Source: Candidatus Solincola tengchongensis (lineage in GTDB: Bacteria; Actinomycetota; Geothermincolia; Geothermincolales; RBG-13-55-18). Taken from it: DNA of 13,926 bases. Numbering within the stretch: position 1 is the first letter of the stretch; every line of letters begins with the position of its first letter. A program made the translations under genes and the position numbers. Positions 7,728 through 13,926 of the stretch are shown one piece after another. Where the stretch lies: assembly GCA_015711895.1 (NCBI GenBank), contig MU158600.1:9008-22933 (forward strand), given 5' to 3'. The notes under the pieces are model-generated. The model saw nothing but the letters and a program-made list of their open reading frames with translations, did not search any database and had not been told where the DNA came from.

Positions 7728-8516
7728 ATGTTCCGCCAGGCGGACCTCTTGATGCCCGGGGAAGGGCTGCCGGAGCCGGGAACCTGTGACGCAGTGGTGG
7801 AGGTGGCGGGCCGGGACAGCGTGGGCGCAGCGGTGGCCCTGGCAAGGGCGGGCAGGATAAACCGCGTCCTCCCCTCCATAGCCTTTACCGGGACGGAGTT
7901 CGGGGACCTGGATTCCCTTTTGGGGAACGTCGAACGCTTGAGGCGGCTGCTGGAGCCGGAGGGGGTGGCGGTAGAGAAGCCGGTCCTCCACGGCTCGCCG
8001 CTCTGGTGGCGGGCGACCATAGGGAGGGTGAACTCCCTGCTCTCGCTCCGCTACGGTCCCTGGCACGTCTGTCTGGGGTGCCATATGTACCTCCATGCCC
8101 TGCGCATCCCCCTCTGCAGGAGGATAGGGGCGCGGAAACTGGTGGCAGGAGAGAGGCTGAGCCACGCCGGGAGGGAGAAGATCAACCAGTCCCGGGAGGC
8201 TGTGGAAGCCTATGCGACGGTGGCGGAGGCCTTCGGCGTGCGCTTGGAGCTCCCTCTCCTCGGGGTGGACGACGAGGGGGATATAACCTCCCTGGTGGGG
8301 GAGTGGAAGGAGGGGGAGGGGCAGCCCTCCTGCGTCCTCTCCGGGAATTACCTGGCACGGGACGGAAGGACCATGACCGACCCGGAAAGGGTCCGCGCCT
8401 ATTTGGACGAATATCTGGTCCCGGTTACGTTGAGGATACTCTCCGAAACAGTCGAGAAGGGAAGTGCCGATTATCAGGGGTCGGTATGGGATGTAATGGT
8501 AAATATTCCCATGTAA
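7728..8516 (+). CDS. PP-loop / adenine nucleotide alpha-hydrolase-like protein with CxxC motif, function unknown
   Basis: The start chosen is ATG 7728, with AGAGGA about 7 bases upstream, giving 262 residues; an in-frame GTG at 7710 has no nearby site. The N-terminus CDAVVEVAGRDSVGAAV (20-36) looks like strand, loop and helix of an ATP-pyrophosphatase (N-type PP-loop), with VAGRDS (26-31) in place of the usual SGGxDS. The next strand, VLPSIAFTGTEFGD, fits the same fold. C115-LG-C118 is followed by C130 and a strongly polar motif GERLSHAGREKINQ (141-154), then C202 in SCVLSGNY. PP-loop enzymes with CxxC often bind a metal or carry sulfur in tRNA thiolation or related adenylation chemistry, so that is the best guess. 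I do not recognise the exact family. It heads a plus-strand run with apgM and a hydrolase. Confidence 0.6.
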   Translation: MFRQADLLMPGEGLPEPGTCDAVVEVAGRDSVGAAVALARAGRINRVLPSIAFTGTEFGDLDSLLGNVERLRRLLEPEGVAVEKPVLHGSPLWWRATIGRVNSLLSLRYGPWHVCLGCHMYLHALRIPLCRRIGARKLVAGERLSHAGREKINQSREAVEAYATVAEAFGVRLELPLLGVDDEGDITSLVGEWKEGEGQPSCVLSGNYLARDGRTMTDPERVRAYLDEYLVPVTLRILSETVEKGSADYQGSVWDVMVNIPM

Positions 8517-8518
8517 TA

Positions 8519-8561
8519 CGGAGGCCCACAGGCAGACTGCCGTCCGGGAGTGCCGCCTCCG
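8519..8561 (+). repeat. Nested inverted repeat just after the PP-loop gene stop
   Basis: CGGAGGC (8519-8525) is complementary to GCCTCCG (8555-8561). A second hairpin, GGCA (8531-8534) with TGCC (8538-8541), nests inside. It begins 2 bases after the TAA (8514-8516). There is no T-run, so if it ends transcription it is not a textbook intrinsic terminator; it could instead stabilise the mRNA 3' end. Confidence 0.4.
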
Positions 8562-8715
8562 GTGACGGGCGGTCGGAAGGCGGCGCGTCGAATCTCTCCG
8601 GTTTGCGCGGTCTCGAGGAAAGGGAGGGCGCATCGCCGGGGGCCCCGCTTACCGGTGTCGCACGGCGGCGCGCAAGCGGCCGGGGAGGCTCCCGTTTGCC
8701 AAACCGCGCTTCGAA

Positions 8716-8721
8716 AGGAGG
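8716..8721 (+). promoter_or_regulatory. Ribosome binding site that decides the apgM start
   Basis: AGGAGG ends at 8721, directly abutting an in-frame GTG at 8722. The next in-frame GTG (8731) lies 9 bases downstream and gives a protein beginning MKVLFLVLDGLAD, which matches where ApgM proteins normally begin. The longer start at 8722 is therefore unlikely. Confidence 0.6.
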
Positions 8722-8730
8722 GTGAACAGG

Positions 8731-9945
8731 GTGAAGGTCCTTTTCCTGGTCCTGGACGGGCTGGCCGATGTCACCCATCCGGAGCTGGGAGGAAGGACGC
8801 CGCTGCAGGCGGCGAGGACTCCCACCCTGGACCGGCTGGCGGAGGAAGGGTGCTGCGCCCTCATGTATCCCCTGGGCCCCGGGGTGTGCCATTCCAGCGA
8901 GGTGGCGCACTGGAGGATGTTCGGGTACCGCCCGGAAGAATATCCCGGGCGCGCTTACTTCCACGCCCTTTCCGAGGGAATCCCCTGCTCATCGGGCGAT
9001 GCCCTGTTCATGTTCAACCTGGTGCCCGTGGTACGGCGGGAGGGAAAGGTCTACGTGGCGGATGAAGGGGTCCCCGGCATGGCGGAGTACTGCCGCCGGG
9101 TTGCGGAGGAATTGAGGCGATCCGCCCCGCAAGGAATGGAGCTCCATTACCTCGGAGGCATCGAGTTCCTGGCTCTGGTGAAGGAGGGGTCGGCGCATCT
9201 CCTCCCCACTGATCCCTTCCTGCACTACCTTCCCGTCGCTGAGCTGGGGCCCGAACCGGGCTGGGAGGGGGACGAGGATACGGCGCGCACGGTGCGCGTC
9301 CTGCGCGAGTTCAAGGAGAGAGCCGAACGGGCGATGGCTAGAAGGCTCAAGCCGGAAGGTTGGGAGGCGGGCCTGATAATGAAATGGCCCTCGCGGGCCG
9401 CCTCCCCGCTTTCCTTCGAGGGGAGATACGGAATGCGGGCGGCGGCGGTGGTCTCCACGCCTTGTTTCCGGGGCCTGGGCATCTTCCTGGGCATGCGCGT
9501 GGTCTACATGGGAGACGCGGAGGCCGGGTCCGACCTGAATGCCAAGCTGGGCGCGGCGTCGGAATGGTTCCGGGAGGGCGGGGAGTTCGCCTTCATCCAT
9601 ACCAAGCATGCCGACGAAGCTGCCCATGCCGGAGACCCGCAAGGGAAGGCGGAGGTCATCGAAGCTATGGATCGCGCCTTGAGCGCGCATGCGGAGACCC
9701 TCTTCTCGCCCGAGGTCCTCACGGTGGTCGCCTGCGACCATTCCACCGCTACCGCACGCGACCCGCGCGTCATCCACGGCGGGGACCCGGTCCCGGTTCT
9801 CTTCCGCGCCCCAACGGTGAGGCGGGATGCGGTGCGGGAGTTCGACGAGGTGAGCGCCGCCGCGGGCGGGATGGGCCAGCTGCGGGGCGAGGACCTCATG
9901 CCCCTGGTCCTCTACCTCTCCCGGCGCGCCCGCTTCGTCACCTGA
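8731..9945 (+). CDS. apgM: ApgM-type cofactor-independent phosphoglycerate mutase (alkaline phosphatase superfamily)
   Basis: The protein is 404 residues, the usual length for the archaeal-type ApgM family. This enzyme interconverts 3- and 2-phosphoglycerate in glycolysis in the cytoplasm, using two divalent metals. Matching elements are D9-G10 at the N-terminus, the TPLQAARTPTLDRLA segment and the probable phospho-serine region HSSEVAHWRMFGY (54-66). Further on are GSDLNAKLGAA, the KHADEAAHAGD metal site (D295, H299), CDHSTATARD (D336, H337) and HGGDPVPVLF (H349). The serine region is unusual: families I know have GSDVANLSLLGYDP here, so Asp is replaced by Glu and Asn by His. It may be a divergent clade or an enzyme with a shifted substrate. 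Start GTG 8731 was chosen on ribosome-site spacing. The 62-base gap to the hydrolase holds a GGCGCGCGCC palindrome (9950-9959). Confidence 0.8.
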   Translation: MKVLFLVLDGLADVTHPELGGRTPLQAARTPTLDRLAEEGCCALMYPLGPGVCHSSEVAHWRMFGYRPEEYPGRAYFHALSEGIPCSSGDALFMFNLVPVVRREGKVYVADEGVPGMAEYCRRVAEELRRSAPQGMELHYLGGIEFLALVKEGSAHLLPTDPFLHYLPVAELGPEPGWEGDEDTARTVRVLREFKERAERAMARRLKPEGWEAGLIMKWPSRAASPLSFEGRYGMRAAAVVSTPCFRGLGIFLGMRVVYMGDAEAGSDLNAKLGAASEWFREGGEFAFIHTKHADEAAHAGDPQGKAEVIEAMDRALSAHAETLFSPEVLTVVACDHSTATARDPRVIHGGDPVPVLFRAPTVRRDAVREFDEVSAAAGGMGQLRGEDLMPLVLYLSRRARFVT

Positions 9946-10007
9946 GGGCGGCGCGCGCCAGACGACTTACAGGTAAGGGATTAAGATGGACGAAGAGGGG
10001 GGAAGCC

Positions 10008-10778
10008 ATGGAGGCAAAAGGTTTCGTCCTCACCCGCTCGGGCGTGGAGATCAGAGGAAAGGTGCTCTACCCTCCGGGTGGGGAAGGCGTGCCCCTGGTC
10101 ATCTTCTGCCACGGCATACCCAGCGGGGATCCGGCCGTGCCCGGCGACCCCGGCTACGAAGGCCTGGCGGAGCGTTTTCTGGAGAGGGGCGTGGCGGCTT
10201 GCATCTTCAACTTCCGGGGCACCGGCGATTCGGGGGGCGATTTCTCCCTCCCCGGCTGGATGGAAGACCTTACCATCATACTCGAGGAGGCCGGCTCGGG
10301 ACGTGGCGCCTTCGAGGGATGTCTTCCGGACCGCATGGCCCTGATGGGCTTCAGCGGAGGGGCCGCGGTGAGCATCGTGTGCGCGGCGCGACGGCCCGGG
10401 ATGCGGGCCCTGGTCTCCGTCTCCTCCCCGGCGGACTTCGCCCACCTCATCACCCGCGAGGGCATAGGGGGTTTCATAGCCCACGCCCGGCGCATCGGCA
10501 TAATAAGGGATCCCGCCTTCCCTCCATCGGAGGATGAATATTATGAGGAGATGCAAGCCTGCCGCCCGGTGAGGGAGGTGCACCGGATATCCCCGACGCC
10601 CCTGCTCATCGTCCATGGAGACGCGGACGAGACGGTTCCCGTGCGGGAGGCTCACCTTCTTTACGAGGCGGCCAGGGAGCCGAAGGAGATGATTATCGTC
10701 CCCGGGGGAGGTCATAAGCTGAGGCACCATGCGGAGGCCATGGACCGGGCCGTCGGCTGGCTCCTGGAGAGGTTGTGA
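10008..10778 (+). CDS. Alpha/beta hydrolase, serine-dependent
   Basis: The protein is 256 residues. ATG 10008 follows a GAGGGGGGAAGCC purine-rich site. The fold order is visible: oxyanion region VIFCHGIPSGD (31-41), NFRGTGDSGG (68-77), nucleophile elbow GFSGG with S116, acid residue D207 in HGDADETVP and catalytic H236 in GGGHKLRHH. The short lid (about 141-190) and lack of a signal peptide point to a small cytoplasmic esterase- or dienelactone-hydrolase-like enzyme. The substrate cannot be told from sequence. It follows apgM by 62 bases on the same strand and ends 12 bases before the argS stop on the other strand, so the two convergent genes share almost no terminator space. Confidence 0.88.
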   Translation: MEAKGFVLTRSGVEIRGKVLYPPGGEGVPLVIFCHGIPSGDPAVPGDPGYEGLAERFLERGVAACIFNFRGTGDSGGDFSLPGWMEDLTIILEEAGSGRGAFEGCLPDRMALMGFSGGAAVSIVCAARRPGMRALVSVSSPADFAHLITREGIGGFIAHARRIGIIRDPAFPPSEDEYYEEMQACRPVREVHRISPTPLLIVHGDADETVPVREAHLLYEAAREPKEMIIVPGGGHKLRHHAEAMDRAVGWLLERL

Positions 10779-10790
10779 AACTCCAGTGTC

Positions 10791-12488
10791 TCACATGCTC
10801 TCCGGGGCGGAGACCCCCAGTATGGAGAGGCCGTTGCGCAGCACCTGCAGCGTGCAGCGGACCAGGAAGAGACGGGCCGCGGTGAGCTCGGCGTCGTCGC
10901 TTATCACCCGGTGGCGGTTGTAAAAGAGGTGGAAGGCGGCCGCCAGCTCCTCCAGGTAGCGGGTCAGGCGGTGGGGTGCGCGGTCCAGGGCGGCGTCGCG
11001 GATCAGCTCCTCGAACTCGAATATCTTCAGGGCCAGGTCCATCTCCTCCTCCTCGCCCAGCCGGCGCAGGGTGGCGAGGTCGGGTATCTCCTCGCCCATC
11101 TCCACCCCTTTCCCCAGCCCGTAACGCAGTATGCTGCAGATGCGGGCGTGGGCATACTGCACGTAGTAGACCGGGTTCTCCATGCTCTCCTGGACGGCCA
11201 GCTGGATGTCGAAGTCCAGCGCCGTGTCTTGGCTGCGGGTGAGGAAGATGTAGCGGGCCACGTCTTTACCAACTTCTTCCACCAATTCGTCGAAGGTGAC
11301 CATCTCCCCTGTGCGCTTGGACATGCGCACCGGCTCTCCCCCACGCTTGAGGTTGACCAGCTGCCCCAGTATGACCTCCAGGACGCCGGGATGGCCCTTG
11401 GCCTCCAGGGCGGCCTGCATGCGGCGCACGTAGCCGTGGTGGTCGGCTCCCCCGATGTTGATGAGGTGTCGGTAACCCCTGGCGAGCTTGTTCAGGTGGT
11501 AGGCGATGTCGGCGGCGAAGTAGGTGGGCGCCCCGTTGCGGCGCAGGAGCACCCTGTCTTTGTCGTCCCCGAAGCGGGAGGTGGCCATCCAGATCGCGCC
11601 GTCCTTCTCGTAGGCCAGCCCCTCTTCCTGGAGTTTCCTGACCTCCTCCAGAACCGCACCGCTTCTGTGCAGTTCCCTCTCGCTGAACCAGTTGTCGAAG
11701 CGCACCCCGAAGGAATCCAGCGATTCCCTTATCCTCCGGAGCATCAGGCGGTAAGCCCTCTCTCCCAGCTCGGCCCTCCTCTCCCCCGGGGGCGCGTCCA
11801 CCAGCCTCCCGCCGTCCTCCTCGAGGAGAGCGCGGGCGATGTCCCGCACGTAAGAGCCGTGATATCCCTCGGCCGGGAACTCCACTTCCTTGCCTGCCAG
11901 TTCGAGGTAGCGGGCCTCGACGGAAGCGGCGAAGACCTCCATCTGGGTCCCGTGGTCGTTGAGGTAGAACTCGCGGTCCACGTCGTAGCCGACCGCTTCC
12001 AGGAGGTTGCACAGGGCATCGCCCAGGGCCGCCCAGCGCCCGTGACCCACGTGCAGCGGGCCCACCGGATTGGCGGAGACGAACTCCACCAGGACGCGGA
12101 GCCCTCCCCCCAGGTCCCAGCGGCCGTAGGACGCTCCTTCCGAAGCCACGCGCGTGAGCTCGCGCAGCACCCGGTCCCGGTCCAGCGTGAAGTTGATGAA
12201 GCCCGGGCCCGCCACCTCGACGGCGCTGAGGAGGGGATATTCCCTCCCGTCACCTACTGAGCAGCCGCTTTCCTCCAGGCGGCGGACGAGGGCGGTGGCG
12301 ATCTCCCGGGGATTTCGTCCCGCCCGGCTGGCCAGGACCATGGCCACGTTGCTCGCCCAGTCCCCGTGTGCCTTGTGGCGAGGGCGTTCGAGCACGAAGT
12401 CCACTCCCTCCGGAGCCGGGATCTCCCCCGCCTCCGCGGCGTCCTCCAAGGCCCGCTCTATGAGTTCCCGCAGTTCCTTGACTATCAA
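10791..12488 (-). CDS. argS: Arginyl-tRNA synthetase
   Basis: The protein is 565 residues, the normal ArgS length. Start TTG 12488 follows AAGGAG with AGATGGC spacing and gives MIVKELRELIERALEDA, a typical ArgS N-terminus. The frame stays open to 12707, but that extra part is Arg/Gly-rich and lacks a start signal. Visible motifs include the N-terminal Add-1-like domain (about 1-110), FVSANPVGPLHVGHGRW with the HIGH-type HVGH at 146-149, FYLNDHGTQM and GGADHHGYV. The KMSKS-type loop VRMSKRTGEM (387-396) follows, then a DALR anticodon-binding domain beginning near YVQYAHARICSILR. It charges tRNA-Arg with arginine using ATP. A possible promoter with an overlapping palindrome lies about 300 bases upstream. 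Confidence 0.97.
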   Translation of the reverse strand: MIVKELRELIERALEDAAEAGEIPAPEGVDFVLERPRHKAHGDWASNVAMVLASRAGRNPREIATALVRRLEESGCSVGDGREYPLLSAVEVAGPGFINFTLDRDRVLRELTRVASEGASYGRWDLGGGLRVLVEFVSANPVGPLHVGHGRWAALGDALCNLLEAVGYDVDREFYLNDHGTQMEVFAASVEARYLELAGKEVEFPAEGYHGSYVRDIARALLEEDGGRLVDAPPGERRAELGERAYRLMLRRIRESLDSFGVRFDNWFSERELHRSGAVLEEVRKLQEEGLAYEKDGAIWMATSRFGDDKDRVLLRRNGAPTYFAADIAYHLNKLARGYRHLINIGGADHHGYVRRMQAALEAKGHPGVLEVILGQLVNLKRGGEPVRMSKRTGEMVTFDELVEEVGKDVARYIFLTRSQDTALDFDIQLAVQESMENPVYYVQYAHARICSILRYGLGKGVEMGEEIPDLATLRRLGEEEEMDLALKIFEFEELIRDAALDRAPHRLTRYLEELAAAFHLFYNRHRVISDDAELTAARLFLVRCTLQVLRNGLSILGVSAPESM

Positions 12489-12784
12489 GCCATCTCTCCT
12501 TCCCGCTCTTCTGGCGACGGCTTCCCGCTGTCCCTTTGCTGCGGCGCGCTCAAGAAGTCCCGCGTGGTCTTCACCCGCCGTGCCCTCCTGACGCTCGGCC
12601 CGTTCTCTACCCTCCCCTGTGCGAGCGAAGCCGGGCGCGCCGACTCCCCTGCCTGTGCCGGCCTTTCCCCGTTGGCGGGTCAAGGCGGCAGAGACCGTGG
12701 CCTTCAAGAAGGCGTCAGGACATCACCCGTATCTAAACCATTCCTAACGGGTCGCATCTTGAGGGAAGACGTGCAACCGTACGC

Positions 12785-12801
12785 GGGTTTATTTTAAACC
12801 C
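12785..12801. repeat. GGGTTTA-TTT-TAAACCC palindrome
   Basis: This is a perfect 7-bp inverted repeat with a 3-base loop, AT-rich at its centre. With one bulged C it can extend by ACG (12781-12783) pairing with CGT (12802-12804). No T-run follows on either strand. It overlaps the candidate -10 region for argS, so it could be an operator. It also lies about 120 bases past the selenoprotein stop and could help end that transcript. Confidence 0.5.
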
Positions 12802-12821
12802 CGTGTCGCCCTAGGGCTCAA
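12791..12821 (-). promoter_or_regulatory. Candidate argS promoter
   Basis: On the minus strand TTGAGC (12821-12816) is followed after 17 bases by TTTAAA (12798-12793), or after 19 bases by TAAAAT (12796-12791, five of six consensus bases). Each alternative has a weakness in spacing or in the -10. It is the only AT-rich promoter-like site upstream of argS, and it overlaps the palindrome at 12785-12801. Confidence 0.35.
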
Positions 12822-12923
12822 GCTCCCGCCGGATTGCCCGGCATGGGATTGGATTCCCCACTTCGAACATTCCAGGGGACGCTCCAAGCTCTCCCTAAGC
12901 CCCGCGTGGATCGCGGTCCTTCT

Positions 12924-13595
12924 CTACGCCGGTCTGGATGCTGCGAGCGCCTTTTTCCGGGAGGCGGACTTTCCCGCTCCCGTGACTCTCGCCAGGGGTT
13001 TTTCCAGAATGGAGAGCAGCCGGACACCGTACTTACTCCTTTGGATGGCGTTCATAAGCAGGTTTATGCAGAACATGCACTTCATCGCCGTCTTGACGTA
13101 CAGCTGCTCGCTGGGGGTGAAGGCGGAAGTAAAACGCTCTTCCACATCCTCCGGAACGCCGTCCGGACGGGTCAGGAAGTCCCGCACCCATTTCAGGGCC
13201 ACGTATTCGCGGTCCTCGAACTCGTCGAGCTCCAGCTTGCGCAGGCGTCGTATCTCCTCCAGGGACAGGCCGGCGTTCCGACCGAACGCGCTGTGCGCCC
13301 GCATTCACCAGTGGCAGTCGTTGCAAGTCGCAGTGACGATCATTATCCGCTCGCGAAAAGCGGGGGATATGGCATGGCGCAGGTAGATGTCCGCCAACGT
13401 CATGAGCCCCAGGCCTACCAGCTCTTTCCAGTGGTGAAACGCGTGCCTGAGATTCCGATATTCCCTGTGGACCACGCCTATCTGCGGTCCCCGCCAGTCA
13501 TAGGGGTGCATGGACACCGTGCGTTCGCCGCCTCCCTGGAGAACCATCGTGCCGAGACCCAGTGCCCCGAGGATGAGCAGCGATCGCTTTTTCAT
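12924..13595 (-). CDS. AhpD/carboxymuconolactone decarboxylase-family selenoprotein, Sec encoded by in-frame TGA
   Basis: Read through the TGA at 13307-13305, this is one 223-residue protein. ATG 13595 has AAAGGAGG at 13609-13602, 6 bases upstream. Residues 1-23 (MKKRSLLILGALGLGTMVLQ) look like a signal peptide or membrane anchor. Residues about 50-185 fit the CMD/AhpD fold: SPAFRERIMIVTATCNDCHW, then U97, MRAHSAFGRNAGLSLEEIRRL, DREYVALKWVRDFL and FTPSEQLYVKTAMKCMFCINLLMNA. Family members carry CxxCxxxH here; the aligned residues are C94-H-W-U97-M-R-A-H101, so the TGA replaces the second redox cysteine exactly. Sequence after the TGA stays in frame and homologous to the end. A SECIS-like hairpin follows at once. 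AhpD-type proteins are thiol peroxidases or reductase partners, so a peroxidase-like redox role is inferred. C91 and a second CxxC (C173, C176) add further redox-capable cysteines. A nonsense-mutated pseudogene is the alternative, made unlikely by the position and hairpin. Confidence 0.85.
13273..13289 (-). promoter_or_regulatory. Bacterial SECIS element directing Sec insertion at UGA 13307-13305
   Basis: In the mRNA, the UGA is followed by 15 bases and then GCGUUC (13289-13284), loop GGUCG (13283-13279) and GAACGC (13278-13273), a perfect 6-bp stem. The loop begins 22 bases after the UGA and starts with G-G, with GGUC as in the E. coli fdhF SECIS loop. The known bacterial pattern requires a short stem-loop within the coding region just after the UGA, with a G in the first two loop positions, for SelB binding; both hold here. 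Outer pairing beyond the 6-bp stem is weak. Confidence 0.8.
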
Positions 13596-13652
13596 GGCAA
13601 GCCTCCTTTCGCAGCCGGAACTTGTTCTGGATGAAAATACCTTCGCCCGTAA

Positions 13653-13675
13653 CTGCGGCAGGCCGCGTGCCGCAG
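13653..13675 (-). repeat. 8-bp perfect hairpin in selenoprotein mRNA leader
   Basis: CTGCGGCA pairs perfectly with TGCCGCAG around a 7-base loop. If the promoter at 13818-13847 is used, this lies about 60 bases before the start codon. A TTTT run follows only after about 12 bases, so it is not a clean terminator. An attenuator or regulatory leader structure is possible. Confidence 0.45.
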
Positions 13676-13817
13676 GACGCTTTCCGTTTCCGGCCCCAGC
13701 CGGCCTCCGGCGGCGAAAGCCGGATACCCTTTCACCTTGTCGGCGGGCGAGAACATACCCGGCGAGAGGGCTTCTCAACCACAGCTCGCCCGACCGGTCA
13801 CCGCCGTTTTCACTCCA

Positions 13818-13847
13818 TTTATATGTTAGTTACTCCATTCGGGACAA
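13818..13847 (-). promoter_or_regulatory. Candidate sigma-70-type promoter for the selenoprotein gene
   Basis: On the minus strand TTGTCC (13847-13842, four of six consensus bases) is separated by 18 bases from TATAAA (13823-13818, five of six). Transcription would start near 13811 and give a leader of about 215 bases. It is the best promoter match in the window and sits in an unusually AT-rich patch. Confidence 0.5.
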
Positions 13848-13926
13848 GCGAAAGATGCGTGGGGCCGAGTTTCAGGCTCCTTGGCCAGAGTACCATCCAT
13901 GGCCGAACAGGGTTCTCGCCTCTGGG

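Larger units (their letters stand above)
12489..12923. other. 435-base gap between argS and the selenoprotein gene
   Basis: It holds no supportable gene. The plus-strand frames here (12366-12797, 12536-12736) and the minus-strand extension of argS have no recognisable domain. It contains a candidate argS promoter with an overlapping palindrome (12785-12821) and would form an argS leader of nearly 300 bases. I looked for a T-box, since the downstream gene is an aminoacyl-tRNA synthetase, and found no canonical antiterminator sequence. Confidence 0.6.
13596..13926. other. Leader and upstream region of the selenoprotein gene; no supportable gene
   Basis: It contains the selenoprotein ribosome site, a strong 8-bp hairpin (13653-13675) and a candidate minus-strand promoter (13818-13847). 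Short frames are open to the right edge on both strands, but none is long or distinctive enough to call. The selenoprotein frame itself stays open upstream to a TTG at 13778. Its translation there is Arg/Gly-rich and has no start signal, so I treat it as leader. Confidence 0.55.

Noticed and set aside
9360..10007. Upstream extension of the hydrolase frame into apgM
   Set aside because: It overlaps a conserved gene in another frame and its translation is Gly/Arg/Pro-rich without domains; ATG 10008 has a good ribosome site.
12489..12700. T-box leader for argS
   Set aside because: The minus strand has GGGTG-AAGA-CCACGCGGG, loosely like a T-box antiterminator, but the core tRNA-contacting TGGN element and a Stem I specifier loop are not recognisable.
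12489..12707. N-terminal extension of argS
   Set aside because: The extra 73 codons are low-complexity Arg/Gly/Ala and have no start signal, while TTG 12488 has a good ribosome site and gives a normal ArgS N-terminus.
12924..13304. Separate short CMD-like gene beginning at ATG 13304, or a pseudogene with a nonsense mutation
   Set aside because: The ATG directly follows the TGA in the same frame and would cut off half of the domain, including the active-site motif. The TGA at the redox position plus the SECIS-like hairpin fit selenocysteine better.
13779..13926. Short frames open to the right edge on both strands
   Set aside because: They are 30-35 codons long with no distinctive features and overlap a better-supported promoter.

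Overview
The window is GC-rich bacterial chromosome with tightly packed genes, GGAGG-type ribosome binding sites, and frequent GTG and TTG starts. The best guess is a deep-branching, possibly thermophilic or anaerobic, actinobacterial-type lineage. That rests only on base composition, codon use and the style of the MoxR-DUF58-transglutaminase operon, so it is weak. No rRNA, tRNA, CRISPR array, transposase or other mobile element was seen. These look like ordinary chromosomal genes with one notable exception at the right-hand end.

Layout, left to right. A minus-strand gene cut by the left edge (1-804) encodes a cupin domain fused to a DUF6398-like domain. About 930 bases with no supportable gene follow. 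Next is a plus-strand OB-fold/HD-domain protein of the YhaM 3'-5' exoribonuclease type (1737-2732). It converges on a three-gene minus-strand operon: moxR AAA+ ATPase, DUF58 protein and a TgpA-like membrane transglutaminase (transcribed 7445 down to 2938), a classic co-occurring set. A divergent intergenic region with three short inverted repeats separates moxR from three plus-strand genes: a PP-loop-like protein with a CxxC motif (7728-8516), an ApgM-type phosphoglycerate mutase (8731-9945) and an alpha/beta hydrolase (10008-10778). The hydrolase ends 12 bases from the end of the convergent argS (12488 down to 10791).

The most interesting gene is at 13595 down to 12924. Two apparently separate minus-strand ORFs are contiguous in the same frame and separated only by one TGA codon at 13307-13305. 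Together they form one 223-residue carboxymuconolactone decarboxylase/AhpD-family protein. The TGA falls exactly at the second cysteine position of the AhpD-type CxxCxxxH active site (Cys-His-Trp-TGA-Met-Arg-Ala-His). Fifteen bases after the TGA is a perfect 6-bp hairpin whose 5-base loop is GGUCG, which fits a bacterial SECIS element. I read this as a selenoprotein that standard gene calling would split in two or truncate. If correct, the genome must encode SelA, SelB, SelC and SelD elsewhere; none of them is in this window.

Several start codons are better placed than the longest ORF would suggest: DUF58 at TTG 6485, apgM at GTG 8731, argS at TTG 12488 and the PP-loop gene at ATG 7728. In two of these (DUF58, apgM) the upstream in-frame GTG abuts or overlaps the Shine-Dalgarno sequence itself.
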